This document shows positions 54,116 through 64,000 of a DNA stretch of 64,000 nt, piece after piece. The translations under genes were made by a program, and so were the position numbers. The first letter of the stretch is position 1. The number at the start of each line of letters is the position of its first letter. Source of the DNA: Hanleya hanleyi (Eukaryota > Mollusca > Polyplacophora > Lepidopleurida > Hanleyidae). The notes beneath the pieces were generated by a model that searched no databases, was not told the origin of the DNA, and worked only from the letters and a program-made list of their open reading frames with translations. The stretch covers positions 1 to 64,000 of the forward strand of contig JAVTVY010018999.1 in NCBI GenBank assembly GCA_036873755.1, in the 5' to 3' direction.

Positions 54116-55884
54116 GAGCTGTGACCTAGGAAAACATGAAACATATCCACCAAGTTTTATAATCATCCCACGAAAGGTTCAACAAACTTTCCATGTACAG
54201 ATCTACCTGTAAATTTTTGCCCAACAAAAAACTTATCAATGGAAAGATAAAAAGTCTAAACTGCAATAATTAGGAAAAAATTTCATATTTAATGTCATAT
54301 TTCTTAAATAGCACATGCACATCTTTGAATCACATTGAACTTGGGTAGCAAGTGTCAAACTCATCCGATGAAAGCTGACAGCTTCAGAAAACTTTCCATG
54401 TACAGGTGTACATGTATATACATGTACATTATTATTGGCATATTAAGACAAAACCCTCAAAATTTGAACAAAAATTAATATTTCATCTCCTAAATATCAC
54501 AGGTACATCTTCTAATCATAAGAAACATGTGTACCAAGTTTCATAACCATTCGATGACAGCTGACAACTACAGCAAACTGTGGTGTACAGATGTACATGT
54601 GCACTTCAGCTAAACGCAAAACTCAATCAGTTGCCATAAGGTGGAGAAAAATTAATATTTCATCTCAAAAATAGCACAAGTAAATCCTCCAATCATAAGA
54701 AACATGTGTACCAAGTTTCGTAATCATCCAATGAGAGCTGACAACTGCAGCAAAATTATCATGTACATGTATATGTACAATTTACCTAAACAGAAAACTC
54801 ATTCATTTGCCATAATGTGGAGAAAAATTAATATTTCTTGTCAAAAATAGCACAGGTACATCCTCTAATCATAAGAAACATGTGTACCAAGTTTCATAAT
54901 CATCCAATGACAGATGACAACTGGAGCAAACTTACCATGTACATGTATATGTATACATGTAGAGGCCTACATGTACAATTTACCTAAACAGAAAACTCAT
55001 TCATTTGCCATAATTTGGAGAAAAATTAATATTTCTTCTCAAAAATATCACAGGTACATCCTCTTATCATAAGAAACATGTGTACCAAGTTTCATAATCA
55101 TCCAATGACAGCTGACAACTGGAGCAAACTTACCATGTACATGTATATGTACAATTTACCTAAACATAAAACTATTCATTTGTTATAATTTGGAGAAAAT
55201 TAATATTTCTTCTCAAAAATAGCACAGGTACATCCTCTAATCATAAGAAACATGTGTACCAAGTTTCATAATCATCCAATGACAGCTGACAACTGAAGCA
55301 AACTTACCATGTACATGTATATGTATACATGTAGAGGCCTACATGTACAATTTACCTAAACAGAAAACTCATTCATTTGTCATAATTTGGAGAAAAATTA
55401 ATATTTCTTCTCAAAAATAGGACAGGTACATCCTCTAATCATAAGAAACATGTGTACCAAGTTTCATAATCATCCAATGACAGCTGACAACTGTAAGAAA
55501 CTTTCCAAGTACAGATGTACATGTGCAATTCAGCTAAACGCAACTCATTCATAGGGATTTTAACATTAGAGTACCCCAGGGGTAGTACCCCCAGGTGGCA
55601 TACCCACCCCCCATATTTTTTTATATTTTTTTTATATTTTTTCTAATTTTTCTAGATTTTTTTTTAACTTGCTAAACCAAAAACCCATTCATTTCCAGGC
55701 AGGGGACACCGACACCGACATCCTCTTTCCCCCTCTCACAATATCTCCCCTTTACTTCGTAAGGCGAGATAAAAAAGGGCCATAACTCTTGAAAATATAA
55801 GCGAAACGGGAAGAAACTTTACACTGCACAACTGTGGGGCACTGACCACATATCCTGCAGATTTCATAATTGTCCATACAATAT

Positions 55885-57145
55885 CAGGGTTATATCCAGG
55901 AATTTGAAGTAGTGTCCTTATTTGAAAAAAAGAATGCCGAGCGCAGCGAGGCGTAGCGTACAGGCCGGGGTCCATGGGCCGCCTAGGCCCCTGGAAGCTC
56001 TGGGGTCTTAGATGCTCTCAGGAGCATTCGAGCCCATTTCTGGCTATTTAAATGTCTTGTCAGATACCTGTAGATAATGAACAATTTACTTCTTTTTTTT
56101 CCAAATTTTCACCATATTCAGGCTGATCTTGCTTGTGTTTCAAAATGACAAAGTTGAGCACGGACTTGCTACATGAATTTCCAGATCATTTACTTCCACG
56201 TGCTGTCAGATTGATACTATACCATGATGTCAACTTTGACTAAACTAATAACAACTAACCTTTTTGCTGCTTAGACTAGGGCTCAGGGGCCGCCTAGGCG
56301 CCGAGAAACTCTGGGACCCTTGATGCTCTTAGAAGCATTCTAACCGATTCCTGGCTGCACATGTCTTGTCGAACAGACAAGCATATCATTTTACTTCTTG
56401 TTTAATCTGATCATCTGCTTTTAAAATTATTTACAGCTGCTGCTTTCAAAATTTCTATTGAATAGATTCCTCTGTACAGTATTTTTATACCATGCTGTAT
56501 ATCATTCGAAGCTAATTCTCTTCCCACCTCGACTGCCTCAACGGGTTGAACATAATTTGTCCCATCTTCGATGCCTGCATCATTTTCCATGTCGTGTTCA
56601 ACATCTGCTTGACCTGTGTTTTCAATACCGGCAGCACAGCATCGAGCAAAGAGAACGTCGACTTCGTGGCAGTCAGACCCTTCATCTTCCTTTATTTTTT
56701 TTCAAATACACCGCATCCTCCTGTGCGGCCGCTACCCTTCGTATTTCCCCCAGACCGACCTTTCTGTCCCACATGACGGCTTGTCATTGCAGATACAACG
56801 CGAGAACGCACGTGCGCTGCCTAGCTCTCCAGACACTCACAGGCGTACATATTTCCGACTTCATTCATAGTACAGACCTCTGCCTGGAGAACGAAAACTA
56901 TCGCGCCCCTAGTGGCCAAGCTTATCAACGGATAGATGCATAGTTGTCTCCCTTGCCATAAGTTGTCTAACGCGAGTTGACACACACTCGTCCAGGTTTA
57001 CGGCTTTCAAACATCGTAAAAAAACATCATTTGATTTTTGAAAAAAATCATTTGATATTTTGCAAAAACATATTCATTTTTAATTCATTTGATTTTGTAC
57101 CTGTGTCCGTTTCACGGACGCTCTGAGACCCTAGATCTAACCCTG
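55885..57145. mobile_element. CAGGG-ended (hAT-like) element, copy 2
   Basis: 1261 bp, flanked by AATAT on both sides (55880-55884 and 57146-57150). Close to identical to 45126-46406 but with small deletions, including about 17 bp near 56705 (loss of the AATGTCCAGCC part), which breaks the minus-strand ORF. Confidence 0.88.
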
Positions 57146-57633
57146 AATATTAACCAAGATCCAGCCCGGACAAGTCCCATTCACAGAGATTTCAGAAAAA
57201 GGGCCATAACTCTTGAAAATTTTACGCTGCACAACTACGAGGCACTGGCCACATTCCATGCAAGTTTCAGTTCTGTCCATCGAATGTTAACCGAGATATT
57301 GCGCGGACAAGAAATTCGGACGGACAGAAGGACAGACGGATGGACAGATGGACGGACGGACAAAGCAATCGCTATATGCCCCCCCCCTCTAATTAGAGGG
57401 GGGGCATAATTAAATTGAATATTCAATCAAAAATTGAAAACTTTAATATGGAAATTGAGCTTTTAAATTTGACAGGAAAGATTGATCTGAAATAGAAACA
57501 TTTACTTGAAACAAATTTAGGGGAGATGCCAATCAATATGAAAATATAAGCGAAACGGGAAGAAACTTTACACTGCACAACTGTGGGGCACTGACCACAT
57601 ATCCTGCAGATTTCCTAATTGTCCATACAATAT

Positions 57634-58911
57634 CAGGGTTATATCCAGGAATTTGAAGTAGTGTCTTTATTTGAAAAAAATAATGCCGAGCGCAGCGAGG
57701 CGTAGCGTACAGGCCGGGGTCCAGGGGCCGCCTAGGCCCCTGGAAGCTCTGGGGTCTTAGATGCTCTCAGGAGCATTCGAGCCCATTTCTGGCTATTTAA
57801 ATGTCTTGTCAGATACCTGTAGATAATGAACAATTTACTTCTTTTTTCCAAATTTTCACCATATTCAGGCTGATCTTGCTTGTGTTTCAAAATGACAAAG
57901 TTGAGCAGGGACTTGCTGCATGAATTTCCAGATCATTTACTCCACGTGCTGTCAGATTGATACTATACCATGATGTCAACTTTGACTAAACTAATAACAA
58001 CTAACCTTTTTGCTGATTAGACTAGGGCTCAGGGGCCGCCTAGGAGCCGAGAAACTCTGGGACCCTTGATGCTCTTAGAAGCATTCTAACCGATTCCTGG
58101 CTGCACATGTCTTGTCGATCAGACAAGCATATCATGCACATTTTACTTCTTGTTTAATTTGATCATCTGCTTTTAAAATTATTTACAGCTGCTGCTTTCA
58201 AAATTTCTATTGAATAGATTCCTCTGTACAGTATTTTTATACCATGCTGTATATCATTCGAAGCTAATTCTTTTCCCACCTCGACTGCCTAAACGGGTTG
58301 AACATAATTTGTCCCAGCTTCGATGCCTGCATCATTTTCCATGTCGTGTTCAACATCTGCTTGACCTGTGTTTTCAATACCGGCAGCACAGCATCGAGCA
58401 AAGAGAACGTCGACTTTGTGGCAGTCAGACCCTTCATCTTCCTTTATTTTTTTTTTCAAATGTCCAGCCAATACACCGCATCCTCTTGTGCGGCCGCTAC
58501 CCTTCGTATTTCCCCCAGACCGACCTTTCTGTCCCGCCATGACGGCTTGTCATTGCAGATACAACGCGAGAACGCACGTGCGCTGCCTAGCTCTCCAGAC
58601 ACTCACAGACGTACATATTTCCGACTTCATTCATAGTACAGACCTCTGCCTGGAGAACGAAAACTATCGCGCCCCTAGTGGCCAAGCTTATCAACGGATA
58701 GATGCATAGTTGTCTCCCTTGCCATAAGTTGTCTAACGCGAGTTGACACACACTCGTCCAGGTTTACGGCTTTCAAACATCGTAAAAAAACATCATTTGA
58801 TTTTTGAAAAAAATCATTTGATATTTTGCAAAAACATATTCATTTTTAATACATTTGATTTTGTACCTGTGTCCGTTTCACGGACGCTCTGAGACCCTAG
58901 ATCTAACCCTG
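57634..58911. mobile_element. CAGGG-ended (hAT-like) element, copy 3
   Basis: 1278 bp, flanked by AATAT. It keeps the longest form of the minus-strand ORF (58289-58540), which starts MAGQKGRSGGNTKGSGRTRG and continues GVLAGHLKKKIKEDE. The basic, Gly-rich start could be a transposase N-terminus or nothing; there is no zinc finger or DDE motif. Confidence 0.88.
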
Positions 58912-59794
58912 AATATTAACCAAGATCCAGCCCGGACAAGTCCCATTCACAGAGATTTCAGAAAAAGGGCCATAACTCTTGAAAATTTTACGCTGCACAA
59001 CTACGAGGCACTGGCCACATTCCATGCAAGTTTCAGTTCTGTCCATCGAATGTTAACCGAGATATTGCGCGGACAAGAAATTCGGACGGACAGAAGGACA
59101 GACGGATGGACAGATGGACGGACGGACAAAGCAATCGCTATATGCCCCCCCCCTCTAATTAGAGGGGGGGCATAATTAAATTGAATATTCAATCAAAAAT
59201 TGAAAACTTTAATATGGAAATTGAGCTTTTAAATTTGACAGGAAAGATTGATCTGAAATAGAAACATTTACTTGAAACAAATTTAGGGGAGATGCCAATC
59301 AATATGAAAATATAAGCGAAACGGGAAGAAACTTTACACTGCACAACTGTGGGGCACTGACCACATATCCTGCAGATTTCATAATTGTCCATACAATATT
59401 AACCAAGATCCAGCCCGGACAAGTCCCATTCACAGAGATTTCAGAAAAAGGGCCATAACTCTTGAAAATTTTACGCTGCACAACTACGAGGCACTGGCCA
59501 CATTCCATGCAAGTTTCAGTTCTGTCCATCGAATGTTAACCGAGATATTGCGCGGACAAGAAATTCGGATGCGCGGACAAGGACAGACGGATGGACAGAC
59601 GGACGGACGGACAAAGCAATCGCTATATGCCCCCCCCCCTCTAATTAGAGGGGGGGCATAATTAAATTGAATATTCAATCAAAAATTGAAAACTTTAATA
59701 TGGAAATTGAGCTCTTAAATTTGACAGGAAAGATTGATCTGAAATAGAAACATTTACTTGAAACAAATTTAGGGGAGATGCCAATCAATTCACC

Positions 59795-62700
59795 AGTACA
59801 TCTACATACATGTATAAGTCACTTCCTGGGATTGGAATGTACATGTATACTTAACCTGCTGAGCTTTTAGAGTATCTGGAAAGAACTGTCATTCATTAAA
59901 TTGTCCCTACTGCATATATGCATAGGTTTCCTATCTTCTAAATCTGTGGACATAATCATTTTATAGTTCTTATATGTTTAGGTTTGGCAAGATTTTGACA
60001 CATTGACACAGAAACAAATGTGACAAGAAATTATATGGACAACAAACAGACAGACAAACATGGCTGGAACTAATACACTGAACCAATCACCTTTTGGGAT
60101 GAGTGAAATACAACATAAGTGATTTGCCTTGAAGTGAATTGCCTAAGTTTAAAGCAGTAGATTTGCTGAATGTTTGTCGAATGAAAACATCACGTAAACA
60201 GAAATTTGATGAACATATTTACTTCTATATTTGTTTCCATGGCAACTAAAGTGGATAACATGTATGAGAAAATATCAATAAATCAATGATATTTTTTCTA
60301 GCAATCTTCATGGAAGGTGATGAACAAGTCGATATTGTCACATATTGTATCTCCGACATTAATATAGTAATTACAGCAGTCCTATCTCTCAATCAGAGAA
60401 ATTCTGCTACGGCACAAATCGTCTGGCTTCAAGATAACCCACATCTGCATTACATTGTAGCTGTACTCCAAGCCTCAGTTCACCCATGACACATTTAATT
60501 GACTGTACTAATTCATTAACCATTCTAACTCCTCAGAAGTAGATCAGAAGTTACTATTCCTGGTTGACATCTCAGTTCAAACTTGATTAGCCAGAGAGGC
60601 TGACTCATAAGGACACCATATCACACTTATGGTATACCCACTCTATATTAAAAACATAACCATATGTGTGAAAGTCTTAATTGATTTGAACAACTTATAA
60701 TATTTTCAGGTAAAACAGTAAGACAAGTTACTTCTAATAAAGACATTATTGGTGGGGGGGGGGAGGGGGGTGATAGTGATGAAATACTCAGAATGGAGAT
60801 ATTATTTCAGCTTTCATGTCAAAGTATTGATATGTTCATGAAGACTGTCTTTATTCATCTTGTATCAGACTAGAGCTTTGCAAAATAAATATATACAAAT
60901 CCAAGGTGGGTGGTCCATGGAGGTCCACATTAGCTCTTGGCCCCATTGAGTCAAATTAAATTTTACATCTTAGAAGACTACATTACATTTACTCATGTCC
61001 ATTTTCACATTCCACCACGATAGGCTAATTGGTACAATCCAAGTTTGAAGTCATTCTTTTTTTAGTTTTCAATCAGCGACAAAATATTGTAGCTGAAAAT
61101 CCAAGCTAATAAAAGTGGCCATGTTAACAACTTACACATGTATATGTACATAGCTGAAAATGCAACCCTCTGTCAGGATTACATGATCCTCATTTAGGCC
61201 AAATGATATTATCAATGTTTTAATTTTGTGTGTGATTGAGTGAATATCATTTAACATCGCTTTCAACAATATTTCAGTCAAATCATGATGTTTGGGTCGT
61301 ATTTCTATTCACATCAGAGACCCCAAGGGTGGGTTTTAGTTTAGTGTTAACTTTATCCTTTCACATAAAACCTACATGTACATGTGGTTGAACCTCAAGA
61401 TGCTCCAGAATTTCTACCGTTTAAAAAATCTTGATTGGATTTCGGGTCGATTACAATAACAGAACAGAAAGGCGGGCCTGTGACCTCGCAGTTATGAACT
61501 GTGTCACAAACAGGACTGCCTTTATTGTCTTACAAAACAAAATGATGTAAGTGAATATTAGAGCCCGAAGAATAATATTTAGGTTTTCGGCTGTCCAATC
61601 TCGAGACTGTATAACGAGGCACTTTTCAACTCCAACTTTTGTCAATAAATCAATTGTACAAGTCTTGCTAGGTTACGGAGTGGCAATTCAGGTCTGTTTT
61701 TGAAAGAGATATTTTTTTCCAACATCAGTGCAGATTTAATTATCTCGATAACAAAAAGGTGTGAATTTATGGCGCATCATCAGGTTGAGGTGTGAACAAC
61801 AATAACACTGCCAGCCAAGAGATCACTTATGACAATCAATTGCTGTCTCCTGACTACTGGCCAACTCGTACTCGATTTCACATCAAGCTATAAAAAAAGA
61901 CGAAAATGTCTCCTCTTTGAAAGAAATATTTCAGCACTAATTAGCCCATCTAGGAAGGACCGAGGCCTTTTCTTCCGTGATCTGTAGAGCTTTTCATCAG
62001 TGAATGACGTCATTTGTTTTGGCAACATCAGAAAAGGCACAATATCCTCCATTATGCACCTCAAAAAAGTTCAACACTCCTTGATAGCTAGCCTACATAT
62101 ACACTGCCTGCAGCAACCTGTTGTGATTGATCAGTTTACATAAAGCTTCAATATCCATTATTGAAAAAATGTATATATTTAACCCAACTTGGTCAGGGTT
62201 TTTTGGGACCTATCCAGGCCTGAGCGGGGGGGAGGGGGGTGTTTTATCCCCCTCCCCCCAATTATTTTCTTACCCCGGCCTTGAGCTGGGGGGGGCTGAA
62301 GCTAACCAAATTATGTCCTTGGGTTAAGCTCTACCAGAAAATGTAAAAAAAGTCCAAGGTACATCTAACTACTTTGATGACGTCACAGTGAAGACATTTT
62401 TCAAATAACCATCTGTCCTATCAGTCCTAAAACCAAATCAAACCTTCAAAATCACTATGTCATGTAGGTACATGTAGATGATTAACTGATAAAACAGAGG
62501 AACTTCTGGTAACCACCCATTCTTTTTGTCTAAAATGTCAGACTGTTATATAAGCTGGTTAATCATCTATCATACATTTATGCACGAGACAAAAACCTGC
62601 CAGATACAAAAGTTTTTCATCTTGTCACCAGCAAAATCGATATTCAACAAGTTGCAGAACACAATGGATAATAGTCCTGAGTGAGAGACAGTGGTCACAG

Positions 62701-63670
62701 AGATATATTATTCAGTTTCTGGGTCCATTATAATAACACTATCTCCAATGTATGCTAGAGTGAACAAGTGTCCCTGAAGTTCAACAAGATGAGAGTTCCT
62801 TTAATCAAGGCACTTTTCTCTCATTCAACACAAGCCCTTATGGTAGACAACCGCCCGACTCCACAGACAACACAGTTATTATAGTTCCTATGGATACCGA
62901 GTGTTTGTGTAAATAATGTATGAACTGAGCTGGTGAATGTAATGCAATATTGTCTAGTTATTGATAGATAAACCAGACTGATAATAAATCACGTACTTCT
63001 GCCTGTCATGCTAACATTTCAGTCAATTATGGTCTCAAAATGGATGAGTTTCATTATTCACAGTTGAAGTGAAACTCTGAATCCAAGTGTGAATGTGCAA
63101 AGCTCTGATTGCAGTTGAGGAAGGGGGGGGGGGGTTAAGACATTTTATGGCACACTATATCCATATTTATGACTTTCCTGCTAGAATCCCCATTGCGATT
63201 TTGAAGGAATCTAGAAAAAGTGTAATGATGCATTCTGTTCGAGAGTTTTGACTATTAGGCTGGAACTTTTGTATAGATGTATAGAGAGACATGTACAATG
63301 TATATCAGACCCCTAGTCAGGAATTGAAAGGGGCAGGGTGCAAAGACGAAGGCGCGCAAAAGAGTCCGAGAGATTGAGAAATTGACATTAAAATAATGGC
63401 CAGAGAGAGCATTTGAAAGTTCATTTTTGAAGCCCATGCGCTTCCAAATTCTGTCTTAAAATCTTGTTTTCCTTGTTAAATCACTACAGGGGATATGATA
63501 CACTGGTCATGCTGGTAAACATAACTGGAGGTCTGACGATCATGGGATTCATTTGTTGATTTTCCTCGCATAACAGCCATCAAAATTCTTCAGATTCTCC
63601 GACTACAAAGTGTCAGATCTGATATTCAGTTGGCAGTCGTCATCCATATGATACCGTAAAGAATTTCTTC
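59795..63670. other. Mostly featureless stretch with one SINE-tail fragment
   Basis: A SINE tail (minus sense, TATTGTTGAAAGCGATGTTA) lies at about 61243-61300. Poly-G runs lie at about 60752, 62224 and 63126. I searched both strands for STK32 N-lobe motifs (glycine loop, VAIK-like, alphaE) and found none. Confidence 0.5.
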
Positions 63671-63671
63671 A

Positions 63672-63918
63672 TTAAAGGTTATACCAAATGACTCTATACT
63701 ACTTTGCATTAAAACATACCCAGTAGTGTTCCAAACAACAAATTAGTATTTTTTTCGTGAATAATGTCGTCGAAGTGGGTTTTAGGACACGAATAACACA
63801 CATGTGGGAGAAAATGTATTGGAGCCATGACCTCTGGTGCAGGACGTCACAACCTGATTACGATTGCGCCGTAAACGTCATGACGTCGGGCGTTGTTACG
63901 AAAGATTCACCCAACTGT
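63672..63918. mobile_element. TTAA MITE, 5' half only
   Basis: TTAA at 63672-63675, then AGGTTATACCAAATGACTC. It matches 18408-18655 at about 95 percent. After CCAACTGTGGG the sequence departs from the complete copy into GTGCATCCTCTCCCAGGG; the second half is either lost or displaced beyond the window by another insertion. Confidence 0.78.
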
Positions 63919-64000
63919 GGGTGCATCCTCTCCCAGGGTGCTTTGAGCTACGCTGCATTTACCCCTGTAGGGGTCTCGCCATCTTTTGCAGGATTCCTGC

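Larger units (their letters stand above)
52139..55775 (+). mobile_element. HINE-like element F
   Basis: The 5' motif ACATCTCGCCTTTCGG (about 52161) pairs with the 3' tail AAGGCGAGATAAAAA (about 55761). The core has two tandem types: a ~30-bp minisatellite (52300-54115) and seven ~180-bp units (54130-55550) sharing AACATGTGTACCAAGTTTCA and AGAAAAATTAATATTTC. Confidence 0.65.
51362..59790 (+). mobile_element. Composite HINE B locus (B3) with nested insertions and tandem duplication
   Basis: It starts ACACAGGAAGGAAGCAATC. The B core runs to about 52138 and breaks inside ATATGAAGAA, where HINE F (52139-55775) is inserted. The core resumes at AAGGGCCATAACTCTTG (55775 on). From 55791 a ~1.75-kb segment is repeated almost three times, each unit ending in a B-type hairpin tail (TCTAATTAGAGGGGGGGCAT at about 57390, 59155 and 59640) plus about 130 bp of AT-rich flank. 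Confidence 0.75.
55791..59790. repeat. Tandem duplication of ~1.75 kb, third unit lacking the transposon
   Basis: Units are 55791-57539 (1749 bp), 57540-59305 (1766 bp) and 59306-59789 (484 bp), each starting GAAAATATAAGCGAAACGGG and ending GGGGAGATGCCAATCAAT. Units 1 and 2 hold the CAGGG element; unit 3 has the intact CAATATTAACC target. 484 + 1278 + 5 gives 1767, matching unit 2. Confidence 0.92.

Noticed and set aside
60286..60489. 67-codon ORF as an upstream STK32 exon
   Set aside because: Wrong strand and no kinase motif; the reverse complement has no suitable frame either.

Overview
This is animal genomic DNA with no bacterial features. It is about 64 kb of AT-rich, repeat-loaded, largely intronic sequence, most likely from a mollusc (bivalve or related lophotrochozoan). 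That assignment is an inference from the repeats: pearl/HINE-type elements with ~150-200 bp core repeats followed by ACGG/GACA microsatellites, a SINE with a mollusc-like 5S rRNA head, and many TACATGTA-type palindromes.

The only gene I can name is on the minus strand and runs through most of the window: an STK32/YANK-family Ser/Thr protein kinase. Six exons (37889-37926, 36211-36300, 20602-20705, 10730-10846, 3579-3704, 2584-2718) join in matching splice phase. They encode about 203 residues, from the catalytic loop (DIKPDN) through the family-typical DFN, APE and DWWSMG motifs to the post-kinase tail ([20 protein letters not shown]). The N-lobe exons should lie beyond the right edge and the last exon(s) to the left of 2584. 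A second candidate, on the plus strand, is an unrecognised 114-codon ORF at 43230-43574, possibly the terminal exon of a nested gene.

Layout. 1-2500: short-motif repeats, a foldback element and a TTAA MITE. 2584-3704: two STK32 exons whose facing splice junctions have both become tandem arrays. 4255-9237: HINE-like elements E, D1 and A1. 11069-11384: a small hAT-like MITE. 13998-16802: HINE C split by a Harbinger-like element. 17123-20553: a foldback, a TTAA MITE and HINE D2. 23955-26566: a three-layer nest around HINE A2. 26776-28268: HINE B1. 32497-35753: a TA-flanked TIR element. 39179-40253: a TTAA element. 41759-42603: a CAG-ended element with 6-bp TSD. 45126-46406: a CAGGG-ended element with 5-bp TSD. 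46937-47152: 5S-derived SINE. 47464-50709: HINE B2 holding a TTAA element that itself holds a CAG-ended element. 51362-59790: an 8.4 kb composite made of HINE B, HINE F, a 30-bp minisatellite split by a CAG-ended element, and a 1.75-kb tandem duplication in which one unit keeps the empty insertion site. 59790-64000: mostly featureless, ending in a partial MITE.

The most unusual points are the duplicated splice junctions at both ends of one STK32 intron, a structural rule shared by the six HINE-like families (a 5' motif complementary to the 3' terminal hairpin, different in each family), and the nested insertions whose target duplications and empty sites can be read directly.
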